From positions 1-18,561 of the forward strand of contig JAILDR010000064.1 of the NCBI GenBank assembly GCA_024689285.1: a DNA stretch of 18,561 nt. Reading direction: 5' to 3'. A program made the translations under genes and the position numbers. This document shows positions 11,109 through 18,495 of this stretch, piece after piece. Origin of the DNA: Bacteroidales bacterium (GTDB lineage: Bacteria > Bacteroidota > Bacteroidia > Bacteroidales > F082). How positions within the stretch are numbered: position 1 is the first letter of the stretch; the number at the start of each line of letters is the position of its first letter. Under the pieces are notes generated by a model that saw only the letters and a program-made list of their open reading frames with translations, made no database searches and was not told the DNA's origin.

Positions 11109-11245
11109 ATAGGTAATATGAATTCCTGTCCAGCAATGTAATAAGCTTTTCGGCTTTGGCCTTTCAGTTCAAACAAACCCATCTCACACATACGATGAAT
11201 GTCGAAAGTGGCTTTACGGGAGGTGATGTTGCTATTCAGTTGTTC
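11109..11245 (-). pseudogene. Remnant of a winged-helix-like coding region
   Basis: In the 162-bp gap between the Bro-N gene and the carboxyltransferase gene, one minus-strand frame is open from just after a TGA (11248-11246) and reads ITSRKATFDIHRMCEMGLFE followed by LKGQSRKAYYIAGQEFILPI, running on into the 3' end of the Bro-N gene to a stop at 11069. The pattern (short helix, TSRKAT recognition-like helix, then a beta-wing ending in Y) resembles the C-terminal winged helix seen in Fic-type or ATP-binding transcriptional proteins. There is no start codon in a sensible place. It is probably the tail of a decayed gene; the family assignment is only a resemblance. Confidence 0.35.
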
Positions 11246-11270
11246 TCATAGTTTTCAGTTTAACCCTCAA

Positions 11271-12878
11271 TCACATCCTAAACACCCCAAACTGCTGCGG
11301 TGGGAAGGGCTGGTTCAAAGAAGCGGCGATGCCCAATGCGAGGATTTTGCGCGTATCGACGGGGTCGATGATGCCGTCGTCCCAAAGACGGGCGGTGCTG
11401 TAGAAGGCCGAGCCTTCGTAGTCGTACTTGGCCAGGATTTCTTTCTTCAACTGCGCGATTTCGTCTTTCGGGACCTCCAAGCCTTTGTATTTGTATTGGT
11501 CTTCCTTCACCGTGGCGAGCACGCTGGCTGCTTGCTCTCCGCCCATGACGGAGATTTTGGCGTTGGGCCACATGAACAGCAGCCTCGGGCTGTAGGCCCT
11601 GCCCGCCATTCCGTAGTTGCCTGCGCCAAATGAGCCGCCGAAGATGACCGTGAACTTGGGCACGTTGGCATTCGATACGGCATGCACCATCTTGGCACCG
11701 TCTTTGGCGATGCCGCCCTGCTCATACTGCTTGCCCACCATAAAGCCCGTGATGTTCTGCAAAAACACCAGAGGGATGTTGCGTTGGCAGCACAGTTCGA
11801 TGAAATGGGTGGCTTTCAGTGCCGATTCTGAGAACAATACGCCGTAGTTGGCGATGATGCCCACGGGGAAGCCCATCAGGTGGGCGAAGCCGCAGACCAA
11901 GGTGGTGGCGTATCTCGACTTGAACTCTTGGAAGCGGCTGCCGTCGACGATGCGGGCGATGATTTCCCTCGGGTCGACGAGCTTGTGGAAGTCGATGGGA
12001 GCGAGGCCGTATAGGTCGTGCGGGTCATATAAAGGTGCCTCAACAGGTAGCATGTCTAATTTTTGACGGTGGCTCTTCTCCAAGGTCTTGAAGATGTTGC
12101 GGCAGATTTGAAGTGCGTGTTGGTCGTTTTCGGCCAAGTGATCAGCCACACCTGAAACCGAGGTGTGCATCTCGCCGCCACCCAACTCTTCCGCTGTGAC
12201 CACCTCACCCGTAGCGGCCTTCACCAACGGTGGTCCGCCGAGGTAGATGGTGCCCTGGTTGCGCACGATGATGGTTTCGTCGCTCATTGCAGGCACGTAG
12301 GCTCCACCAGCGGTACACATGCCCATCACGATGGCAATCTGCGGGATGCCCATGGCCGACATACGTGCCTGGTTGTAGAAGAACCGCCCGAAGTGGTCGC
12401 GGTCGGGGAAGACGGTGTCTTGTTCGGGCAGGAAGGCACCGCCGCTGTCCACCATATAGACGCATGGCAGGTGGTTCTCCATTGCAATCTCCTGGGCACG
12501 AAGGTGTTTCTTTACCGTATATTGCATATAGGTGCCGCCTTTTACGGTGGCATCGTTGGCCACGATGACGGCCTCTCTGCCTTGAATCACGCCGATGCCC
12601 GTGATGATGCCCGCCGAGGGGAAATCGTTGTTATAGGTGCCATAGGCTGCCATGGGCGAAAGCTCTAAGAAGGGTGTGTTCGGGTCGATAAGTAGGTCAA
12701 TACGTTCGCGGGCGAGGAGTTTGTTGCGCTTTTTGTGCTTGGCTATGGCACTCTCGCCTCCGCCTTGCATGGCTTGTCCCATTGCCTCGCGGTATTGTGT
12801 CATCAGGGCAAGGAAGTTCCGTTCGTTCTGCTTGAACTCTTCGGAGTCGGTGCGTAGGTTGGATTTCAGGACTTGCAT
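11271..12878 (-). CDS. Acyl-CoA carboxylase carboxyltransferase (methylcrotonyl-CoA carboxylase beta-like)
   Basis: A 535-residue protein with two crotonase-fold halves, the full length of a carboxyltransferase beta subunit. Motifs include [21 protein letters not shown] entry ([16 protein letters not shown]), the first acyl-CoA/oxyanion segment [15 protein letters not shown] (GGAY at 191-194), [39 protein letters not shown] (from 414) and [18 protein letters not shown]. These match methylcrotonyl-CoA carboxylase beta (and geranyl-CoA carboxylase) better than propionyl-CoA carboxylase. It transfers CO2 from biotin to an acyl-CoA and needs a biotin carboxylase/carrier alpha subunit, which is not in this window. 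An extension to 12911 uses TTG inside the promoter -7 element, so the ATG at 12878 is chosen. The gene appears monocistronic and is divergent from RNase R. Confidence 0.88.
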   Translation of the reverse strand: MQVLKSNLRTDSEEFKQNERNFLALMTQYREAMGQAMQGGGESAIAKHKKRNKLLARERIDLLIDPNTPFLELSPMAAYGTYNNDFPSAGIITGIGVIQGREAVIVANDATVKGGTYMQYTVKKHLRAQEIAMENHLPCVYMVDSGGAFLPEQDTVFPDRDHFGRFFYNQARMSAMGIPQIAIVMGMCTAGGAYVPAMSDETIIVRNQGTIYLGGPPLVKAATGEVVTAEELGGGEMHTSVSGVADHLAENDQHALQICRNIFKTLEKSHRQKLDMLPVEAPLYDPHDLYGLAPIDFHKLVDPREIIARIVDGSRFQEFKSRYATTLVCGFAHLMGFPVGIIANYGVLFSESALKATHFIELCCQRNIPLVFLQNITGFMVGKQYEQGGIAKDGAKMVHAVSNANVPKFTVIFGGSFGAGNYGMAGRAYSPRLLFMWPNAKISVMGGEQAASVLATVKEDQYKYKGLEVPKDEIAQLKKEILAKYDYEGSAFYSTARLWDDGIIDPVDTRKILALGIAASLNQPFPPQQFGVFRM

Positions 12879-12908
12879 GGTTACTGAGCTTTTCGAAATA
12901 TGATGCGA

Positions 12909-12916
12909 CAAAGGTA
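12909..12916 (-). promoter_or_regulatory. Promoter -7 element for the carboxyltransferase gene
   Basis: TACCTTTG on the minus strand matches TAnnTTTG. A partial -33 (ATTG, 12942-12939) is 22 bp upstream. The element is 30 bases upstream of the ATG at 12878 and rules out the longer open frame as the real start. Confidence 0.55.
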
Positions 12917-12969
12917 GAAAAAATTATTCATCTACCCCCAATCCATTCTCAAAGTGCCACTCATTTTAT

Positions 12970-12977
12970 TATCTTTG
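12970..12977 (+). promoter_or_regulatory. Promoter -7 element for rnr
   Basis: TATCTTTG matches TAnnTTTG and lies 20 bases upstream of the RNase R ATG. A convincing TTTG at -33 is not seen. Together with the opposite element at 12909-12916 it makes a compact divergent promoter region. Confidence 0.5.
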
Positions 12978-12997
12978 CACCCTCAAAACCGACCATT

Positions 12998-15208
12998 ATG
13001 CCGAAAAAGAAAAAAATAGAAAACAAGCTCAGCACGTTTACCAGCGTGATATTGGGCATCTTCGCCGACCAGCCTTTCCGCCCTAAGAACTACAAGCAGG
13101 TTTGTAAAATCATGGGCATCAAGGACCAGGCAGGGAAGGACGTTGTTTATAATTTGCTTATTGACTTGAAGAACAAGGGGCTTTTGCAGGAAGCGAGGCC
13201 CTTCAGCTATGTGATGAGTGCCCAAGGTCTGTCGCAATTCGGGCCCAAGACGAAGTATGTGGAGGGCACCGTCGAGATGAAATCGACAGGCAAGGCCTAC
13301 GTCGTATGCGACGACGGTGGCGAGGATATTTTCATCGCGGCTCAGGACACCTATAAAGCCCTGCACGGCGACCGCGTGCGCGTGGCGATGTTCCCCAAGC
13401 GCAACAACAGTAAGCCTGAGGGCGAGATTGTGGAAGTGCTGCAACGCAAACATACTGAGTTCGTCGGACTGTTGAACATCTCGCATGGCTATGTCTACGT
13501 CCGTCCCGATGTTGACTGGATGCCAGTGGATATCTTCATCCCCCGTGGGGAGCTGCACGGTGCCAAAGACGGCCAGAAAGTCATTGCACACCTGCTGGAT
13601 TGGCCCGACGGCTCGGGCAATCCCTTTGGCGAGATTGTCCGCGTGTTGGGCAAGCCTGGCGAGAACGATGTGGAAATGGAAAGCATCCTCGCGGCACATG
13701 AATACCCGATTGACTTCCCCGAAGAGGTGGAGCGCGAAGCCGCCAACATCCCAATCAGCATTCCGCATTCCGAAATCAGCAGTCGAAAAGATTTCCGCAA
13801 TGTGTTTACCATCACCATCGACCCGGCCGATGCCAAAGACTTTGACGACGCCATCAGCCTGCGGAAGATGCCTAACGGTCATTGGGAAGTGGGTGTGCAT
13901 ATCGCCGATGTGTCGCATTACGTCCGTGTCGGTTCTGCCATCGACAAAGAGGCCCTCGACCGAGGCACTTCAGTCTACCTCGTCGACCGCACCATCCCCA
14001 TGCTGCCTGAGAAGCTATGCAACAATGTGTGCTCGCTGCGGCCCAATGAAGAGAAACTCACCTTCAGCGTCGTTTTCGAGATGGACGACGACGCCAAGGT
14101 TTACAACAGCTGGATCGGCAAGACTGTCATCAAGTCGTGTCGCCGCTATACTTACGAAGAGGTGCAGGCCATGATTGAAGGTGGCGAGGGCGACCATAAA
14201 GCCGAAATCATGACGTTCCATCACTTGGCCACCTGCCTGCGTGAGCAACGCATGGCCTTGGGCAGCATCAACTTCCATTCAGAAGAGGTGAAATTCATTT
14301 TGGACGAAAACAAGAAACCCGTCGACACCTATGTGCGCGTGCAGAACGAAAGCCATGAGCTGATTGAGGACTTCATGCTGCTGGCCAACCGCACCGTGGC
14401 TGAGACCTTTGGCAAACCTGAGAGCAAGTGGCACAACCACACCTTCGTCTATCGTATCCACGATGAGCCCAACCCTGAGAAGCTCAACAAGTTTGTGCTC
14501 CTGATTTCGCGACTTGGCTATTCCATGAACCTGAGCAACCGTGATGCACTTGTGCGTTCATACAACAAGCTCTTCAAGGACGTTGAGGGCAAGGGCGAGA
14601 AAAACCTCATCCAGACAGTTGCATTGCGTACGATGGCCAAGGCTGTCTACAGCACCGATAACATCGGGCATTATGGCTTGGCGTTTGACTATTACACCCA
14701 TTTCACATCGCCTATCCGCCGCTATCCCGACCTGATGGTGCACCGGTTGATTGAAAGGTATCTCATCGAGAACCAAGGCTCCGTCAACAAGAAGGACTAT
14801 GAGGAGATGTGCGTTCACGCCAGCGAGATGGAGAAGCAGGCCGAGGAGATGGAACGCCAGTCGATTAAGTACAAGCAGGCTGAGTATCTACAGGATAAGA
14901 TTGGGCAAGTGTTTGAGGGTTTGGTCAGCGGCGTGAGCAAATGGGGCCTCTTTGTGGAACTGAAAGGCAACAAATGCGAGGGTCTGGTGCGCTACGAGAA
15001 CCTGCCCGGCGATGTTTACTACCTCGACGACGAAAACTTCCGCGTCATTGGGGAGGACACGGGTCGCGTCATCCAATTGGGCGACGAGGTGCGCATCCGG
15101 GTGAAAGCTGTCGACCTCTTCAAGCACAAGATGGACTTTGAGATGCTGGCCGACTGGCCTATGCCGAAGAATCGGAAAAAAATACGTACTTTTGCCGACA
15201 GATTTTGA
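12998..15208 (+). CDS. rnr: Ribonuclease R
   Basis: A 736-residue 3'-to-5' exoribonuclease of the RNase II/R family, which degrades structured RNA and acts in mRNA and rRNA quality control. Order of domains: a basic N-terminus (MPKKKKIENK) with a helix-turn-helix-like segment to about residue 75, two cold-shock-like domains to about 230, the RNB catalytic domain, and an S1 domain from about 636 to 720 (GQVFEGLVSGVSKWGLFVEL). The RNB active site is intact: DPADAKDFDDAIS gives Asp275, Asp281, Asp283 and Asp284, aligned to E. coli RNase R Asp272/278/280/281, and YTHFTSPIRRYPDL carries the conserved arginines. The C-terminal tail (MPKNRKKIRTFADRF) is short compared with the long lysine-rich tail of the E. 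coli enzyme. Length and motifs support RNase R rather than RNase II. Confidence 0.95.
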   Translation: MPKKKKIENKLSTFTSVILGIFADQPFRPKNYKQVCKIMGIKDQAGKDVVYNLLIDLKNKGLLQEARPFSYVMSAQGLSQFGPKTKYVEGTVEMKSTGKAYVVCDDGGEDIFIAAQDTYKALHGDRVRVAMFPKRNNSKPEGEIVEVLQRKHTEFVGLLNISHGYVYVRPDVDWMPVDIFIPRGELHGAKDGQKVIAHLLDWPDGSGNPFGEIVRVLGKPGENDVEMESILAAHEYPIDFPEEVEREAANIPISIPHSEISSRKDFRNVFTITIDPADAKDFDDAISLRKMPNGHWEVGVHIADVSHYVRVGSAIDKEALDRGTSVYLVDRTIPMLPEKLCNNVCSLRPNEEKLTFSVVFEMDDDAKVYNSWIGKTVIKSCRRYTYEEVQAMIEGGEGDHKAEIMTFHHLATCLREQRMALGSINFHSEEVKFILDENKKPVDTYVRVQNESHELIEDFMLLANRTVAETFGKPESKWHNHTFVYRIHDEPNPEKLNKFVLLISRLGYSMNLSNRDALVRSYNKLFKDVEGKGEKNLIQTVALRTMAKAVYSTDNIGHYGLAFDYYTHFTSPIRRYPDLMVHRLIERYLIENQGSVNKKDYEEMCVHASEMEKQAEEMERQSIKYKQAEYLQDKIGQVFEGLVSGVSKWGLFVELKGNKCEGLVRYENLPGDVYYLDDENFRVIGEDTGRVIQLGDEVRIRVKAVDLFKHKMDFEMLADWPMPKNRKKIRTFADRF
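15187..15194 (+). promoter_or_regulatory. Promoter -7 element for the lipoprotein-membrane protein pair
   Basis: TACTTTTG matches TAnnTTTG and lies within the last codons of rnr, 35 bases before the lipoprotein ATG. No good -33 element is visible. It suggests that the downstream pair can be expressed independently of rnr. Confidence 0.4.
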
Positions 15209-15229
15209 GACAATTTAATAACTAATGAT

Positions 15230-16045
15230 ATGAAAAAGAGAATCAAATTTTTGGTTTTGGCTGCTTTGCTCGGCATAGCGGCCGTTTTCACGGGCTGTTA
15301 CAAAGAGTACAAGATCATCGTCTCCTCACAAGACCTTCACTTCGGTCTTGAGGCGGGCAGCGACACGCTCATCATCAAGGCCAACTGCAAGTGGACCATC
15401 ACCAAGAATGACGATGCCGATTGGTACACCCTCTCGACAATGTCGGGCAAAGAGAACGATAGCATCGTCATCGTGACTGTGAACGACTACAGCACTGGTG
15501 ATTATCGTGGTGCTTCATTCGTCGTCAACTCGCCTGGTGGACACGTCTACCGTACGGTGTTTGTGAGCCAAAACAAGATGGACTTCTATGGCATGATTAA
15601 TAAGGTGTATGGCGTTAAGAGGGTGGAGCATTGGAATACGGATTTCTTTGGGATGATGGTTGAGGATACCTACCAAGATTCCTCTTACGATCCTTACGAC
15701 ACCACAACGGGCTATCTGATGTATTTCCTCGAAGACAGCATAGGCTATCAGCGTGACCATCACACCGACACGGTGGCCTGGTGGGGCTTCAAATACAGTT
15801 TTGATCCCGACAGCTGTATTCTTCACATCAGGTTCCAATTGGAAGATGGTGGAGTTGAACGTTACGACCCCGAGGTGCTATGCGCTTCCGACTCGCTCTA
15901 TCGCGTTTTCCATCAATACAAGGCCAACTTCTGGGAACGTGCCGATATGCGAAAGGTGGCCACCGTTATTCCGGGTACCAAGGAAGAGTTGAGTAGGAAA
16001 GCGGCCAAACGTAAGGCAGGCCAGCCCTTATTTATGATGGATTAA
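15230..16045 (+). CDS. BACON-domain lipoprotein
   Basis: A 271-residue protein with a lipoprotein signal peptide: MKKRIKFLVLAALLGIAAVF followed by TGC, with the lipidated Cys at residue 23. Residues about 30-115 read like a BACON domain, an Ig-like fold common in Bacteroidetes surface and glycan-degrading proteins: LHFGLEAGSDTLIIKANCKW, DADWYTLSTMSGKENDSIVI, FVVNSPGGHVYRTVFVSQN. The remaining 150 residues (FYGMINKVYGVKRVEHW to the end) match no family I recognise; they are rich in Tyr, Asp and Trp and end in a basic stretch (SRKAAKRKAGQP). There is no catalytic signature. The next gene starts 7 bp after the stop, so the two are likely one transcription unit. A surface or periplasmic binding role is inferred. 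Confidence 0.7.
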   Translation: MKKRIKFLVLAALLGIAAVFTGCYKEYKIIVSSQDLHFGLEAGSDTLIIKANCKWTITKNDDADWYTLSTMSGKENDSIVIVTVNDYSTGDYRGASFVVNSPGGHVYRTVFVSQNKMDFYGMINKVYGVKRVEHWNTDFFGMMVEDTYQDSSYDPYDTTTGYLMYFLEDSIGYQRDHHTDTVAWWGFKYSFDPDSCILHIRFQLEDGGVERYDPEVLCASDSLYRVFHQYKANFWERADMRKVATVIPGTKEELSRKAAKRKAGQPLFMMD

Positions 16046-16052
16046 GCAAACA

Positions 16053-17462
16053 ATGTCGAAACAGCTGACCCGTTATATTGCCCTGTTTGGAATCGGTGTC
16101 TACTTGTTGGCACTCATTGTGTTCCGCATAGTGTTTCAGGAGCATGCCCTGCAACTGAAATGGACGTTGTGGGGAATAGGCGAGGTGCTGTTTTTCTTTG
16201 TGTTGACCACGGTGTTTTATCCTCGGTGGAAAGAAAATAACACAAAGACGTTTAAGTGGAAGGTGTTTCTGGTGGCTTTTGTCATCAGGGCCGTTTATGC
16301 CTTCCTGATGTGCTATTATTATTATTGGGAAACGGGTATTGGGTTCGAGTATGGTGCTGCCGACAGCCTCTGGTATCATCCAACGGCGGTTTATCTTTCG
16401 AAATGCGTCCGTAAGGGTTTTGTTTCATACGTTTTCAGGTATCTTCATTACTATACTATGGGCTATTCCGACGATGGTTATCTGCTGTGGCTGACGATAT
16501 TGTATACCATTTTCGGACAGAGTTGGTTGGTGCCGCGCATCTTCAAAGGCTTGATGAGCGCCTACCTCTGTGTGCTGATGTATAAGTTGGGCACGCGTAC
16601 CTTTGGAGAGCGTACGGGCCGTCTGGCAGCTGTGATGTGCGTCTTTATGCCCATCCTTATCCAGATATGCGGCATTCATACTAAGGAGATGGAGCTGATT
16701 TTCCTGTCGGTGTTCGCTTTGGAACGCATGGATTATCTGATCCGCAGCAAGCGGTACACCTTCTGGAATATCCTGTCGCCCCTTCTGTTGACGGCCTTGA
16801 CTTTTGGCTTCCGCACCATCGTGGGCATGTGTCTCATTTTCGCCTTCTTTGTGTTTGCGGTTGCATCGCCGAAGGAGTTGGTGGGGAAAAAAGGCAAAAT
16901 CATTATGGTGGCCAGTGTCGTAGTGGTGTTTCTCCTGTTTCTCTTCTCGCCAATTGGGTGCGAGATGCGTGTCATTTACCGGATGAAATTCACCGACTTG
17001 AACTATCAGTCGGAGAAATACGAGGAGATGGGCATGCATTACAGCGGGTTGGCAAAAAGCTGGTATATGGCTCCTGGGGCTTTCGTGTTGCCTCTGGCCC
17101 CGATGGTGGAAGAGTCTCCCGATCATAACAAGATGATTCACGGCAGTACCTATATCAAGAATTTCCTTGCTTTCTTCGCGATGCTGGCCATCGTCATTGC
17201 CTTCAGGCAGAAGAAATGGCGTGATTTCAGTTTGATTGGGGCTTACGAGCTGTCGTATCTAACTATCATCATGTTTTCGTTTGCCGCCAATTCTGAGCGT
17301 TTTCACGAAGCGGCCATTCCCATGATAGTCTTGATGTCGGCTTATGCGATGACGCATCTGCGGCATAAGGACTTGAAACTGTTCTGTGTGTATTGCGGAT
17401 TGCTCTTCATAGCCCTGTTTGCCTGGAACTGGCTGAAATTGTCGGCAAGGGGCTTGATATAA
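16053..17462 (+). CDS. Polytopic membrane protein, GT-C/PMT-like glycosyltransferase candidate
   Basis: A 469-residue protein with about ten to twelve hydrophobic helices. After the first helices comes a loop with EYGAADSLWYHPTAVYLSKC (Asp104), resembling the acidic first periplasmic loop motif that GT-C glycosyltransferases (GT39/PMT, ArnT) use to handle a polyprenyl-phosphate sugar. The pattern ILYTIFGQSWLVPRIFKGLM and TFGERTGRLAAVMCVFMPIL is also typical of this superfamily (the TM region after the loop, with a GxxxGxxAA-like helix), followed by HTKEMELIFLSVFAL. It could transfer sugar to a lipid, glycan or protein in the envelope; donor and acceptor are unknown. It is 7 bp downstream of the BACON lipoprotein gene. 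The alternative is an unclassified membrane protein of the O-antigen polymerase type; the loop motif favours GT-C. Confidence 0.6.
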   Translation: MSKQLTRYIALFGIGVYLLALIVFRIVFQEHALQLKWTLWGIGEVLFFFVLTTVFYPRWKENNTKTFKWKVFLVAFVIRAVYAFLMCYYYYWETGIGFEYGAADSLWYHPTAVYLSKCVRKGFVSYVFRYLHYYTMGYSDDGYLLWLTILYTIFGQSWLVPRIFKGLMSAYLCVLMYKLGTRTFGERTGRLAAVMCVFMPILIQICGIHTKEMELIFLSVFALERMDYLIRSKRYTFWNILSPLLLTALTFGFRTIVGMCLIFAFFVFAVASPKELVGKKGKIIMVASVVVVFLLFLFSPIGCEMRVIYRMKFTDLNYQSEKYEEMGMHYSGLAKSWYMAPGAFVLPLAPMVEESPDHNKMIHGSTYIKNFLAFFAMLAIVIAFRQKKWRDFSLIGAYELSYLTIIMFSFAANSERFHEAAIPMIVLMSAYAMTHLRHKDLKLFCVYCGLLFIALFAWNWLKLSARGLI

Positions 17463-17475
17463 AAAATTCATTATT

Positions 17476-17508
17476 TTTGTTGCATGTTGCAAAAAAGTTG
17501 TATCTTTG
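17476..17508 (+). promoter_or_regulatory. Promoter for tRNA-Cys
   Basis: TTTG at 17476-17479 and TATCTTTG at 17501-17508 are 21 bp apart, the best -33/-7 pair in the window. The tRNA's first base is 14 bp after the -7 element, so the primary transcript has only a few leader bases. Confidence 0.75.
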
Positions 17509-17522
17509 CAGCCGCAAAAGAG

Positions 17523-17593
17523 GGTACCTTGCCCGAGTGGTTAGGGATCGGTCTGCAAAACCGGGGACGGCGGTTCGAGTCCGCCAGGTACCT
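17523..17593 (+). tRNA. tRNA-Cys (anticodon GCA)
   Basis: A full cloverleaf can be drawn in 71 bases. The acceptor stem GGTACCT (17523-17529) pairs with AGGTACC (17586-17592). The D stem is CCC/GGG (17532-34 / 17544-46). The anticodon stem TCGGT/ACCGG closes the seven-base loop CTGCAAA with anticodon GCA at 17555-17557. The variable loop is four bases. The T stem GGCGG/CCGCC closes TTCGAGT. The discriminator base is T (U73), the identity base of tRNA-Cys. The CCA end is not encoded. Confidence 0.95.
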
Positions 17594-17601
17594 CAAAAAC
17601 G

Positions 17602-17630
17602 AAGCCCGCTGAATGTTCAGCGGGCTTTTT
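17602..17630 (+). terminator. Intrinsic terminator after tRNA-Cys
   Basis: AAGCCCGCTGAA (17602-17613) and TTCAGCGGGCTT (17616-17627) are perfect inverted copies forming a strong GC-rich hairpin, followed by a T-run to 17630. It begins 8 bases after the tRNA. Confidence 0.9.
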
Positions 17631-17673
17631 ATTGCTCTTGTTCAATAAAAGACTGAAATTTTCTTATAGGTGC

Positions 17674-17847
17674 ATGGGACAAGAGAATCACACAGCGGAG
17701 AGCATTATGGAGCTGGTCAGACAGCTCCCGATAGTGGAGCGTGAGAAACTGCACAGACTCCTGACGGACATGCCAGAAGGCACGTCGGAACTTGAAGAGA
17801 AGTGGCAGCTGTTTTGTTTGAGGAGACCTGCCTCGTGGTACAGTTAA
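17674..17847 (+). CDS. Small hypothetical protein, possibly truncated
   Basis: A possible 57-residue protein starting at ATG 17674. The first 45 residues look protein-like: MGQENHTAESIMELVRQLPI followed by VEREKLHRLLTDMPEGTSEL, an acidic helical stretch reminiscent of the helix pair at the start of small antitoxin-like proteins (LVRQLP..E...L..LL). After EEKWQ the composition changes (LFCLRRPASWYS), and a neighbouring frame (from 17802) reads on with VLFEETCLVVQ, so the gene may be frameshifted or decayed. No -7 element or partner toxin gene is visible. The open frame extends back to 17632 but overlaps the terminator zone. Confidence 0.35.
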   Translation: MGQENHTAESIMELVRQLPIVEREKLHRLLTDMPEGTSELEEKWQLFCLRRPASWYS

Positions 17848-17930
17848 TGCCGTTGCTGCCGCTACTGGTGAAAAAACCGGTCTTAAATGAAACTTTAGCG
17901 AAAAGCTTTCAACTCTCCCAAAAGAAGCCA

Positions 17931-17986
17931 GGCGGTAAACGACAGCCCGCCGTTTACCGAACGACGCCCCGCCGGGCGGTAAACGG
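17931..17986. repeat. GC-rich alternating inverted repeats around CGGTAAACG
   Basis: Within 56 bases CGGTAAACG occurs at 17933-17941, its inverse CGTTTACCG at 17951-17959 and the direct form again at 17977-17985, separated by GCCC/CCGCCGGG spacers. The middle copy can pair with either outer copy, giving two mutually exclusive hairpins. The segment is much more GC-rich than its AT-rich surroundings. Function is unknown. Confidence 0.7.
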
Positions 17987-18021
17987 ACGGAAGCCAGCTA
18001 CCCTCTGAACTTATTCACTTA

Positions 18022-18070
18022 TAAGTAACTGTTCAAAATTAAGCTACATGATTTTTGACGCGGGACATGG
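18022..18070. repeat. 49-bp direct repeat, copy 1
   Basis: Starts TAAGTAACTGTTC and contains CTACATGATTTTTGACGCGG. It matches the copy at 18405-18453 at 46 of 49 positions in the same orientation. The pair brackets the 11-bp-periodic block. Confidence 0.9.
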
Positions 18071-18073
18071 ATC

Positions 18074-18181
18074 TGGGAGGAAACCGGGAGGAAACTGGGA
18101 GGAATCACGGTGTTACCTCGAAGTTACCTCGGAGTACCTATAGGCTTGGTATAGCGTTGCTATAGGCTTGCTATGGTTTTG
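18074..18181. repeat. Composite block of 11-bp tandem repeats
   Basis: Three different motifs follow each other, each repeating at exactly 11 bp. TGGGAGGAAAC is present three times (18074-18106, third copy ending ATC). TTACCTCGAAG then TTACCTCGGAG occupy 18113-18134. CTATAGGCTTG appears four times with variation (18138-18181). The first motif read on the opposite strand (GTTTCCTC) resembles the second (GTTACCTC), so these two parts can fold on each other. No coding frame runs through it. Confidence 0.8.
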
Positions 18182-18404
18182 AAGCATTTAATATATTGAT
18201 TGTGAATATGTTATTGTTCCGAATAGAGCCTACAAGTCTATCCAAGCTATTTATCTTTCACAAACACAGATAGTTACGAGGATTAATATAGCTCATTCGC
18301 TGCTTTGTTTTGCTGCTGCAAACATAAACAAATTTTGTGGTTTTCGAAAGGTTTTTGCTCGAAAAAAGGTGGTGGAGAACGTTGAATTTGTCTTTGCAGT
18401 CATT

Positions 18405-18453
18405 TAAGTAACTGGTCAACATTAAGCTACATGATTTTTGACGCGGGACTTGG
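18405..18453. repeat. 49-bp direct repeat, copy 2
   Basis: Starts TAAGTAACTGGTC; three mismatches to the copy at 18022-18070 (positions 11, 16 and 46 of the repeat). The two starts are 383 bp apart. Confidence 0.9.
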
Positions 18454-18474
18454 GGACACGTGACAAAACCAATT

Positions 18475-18495
18475 GTCTCGCGTCTCGTGTCTCGT
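18475..18495. repeat. 7-bp triplicate repeat GTCTCGY
   Basis: GTCTCGC, GTCTCGT and GTCTCGT lie head to tail, 21 bases after the second 49-bp repeat. Likely a slippage-derived simple repeat in the non-coding stretch. Confidence 0.8.

Noticed and set aside
12879..12911. N-terminal extension of the carboxyltransferase (TTG start)
   Set aside because: The start codon would lie inside the TACCTTTG promoter element.
12983..13918. Minus-strand open frame (311 codons) opposite the start of rnr
   Set aside because: Histidine- and valine-rich shadow of the RNase R coding frame, without recognisable motifs.
16425..17141. Minus-strand open frame (238 codons) opposite the GT-C-like gene
   Set aside because: Extremely His/Gln-rich composition typical of an antisense reading of a membrane protein gene.
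17571..17593. tRNA-Cys 3' end as a used attachment site
   Set aside because: No second copy of the tRNA 3' sequence and no integrase gene is present within the window, so integration can only be suspected.
18074..18181. CRISPR-like array
   Set aside because: Units are 11 bp, contiguous and without spacers; no cas genes are nearby.
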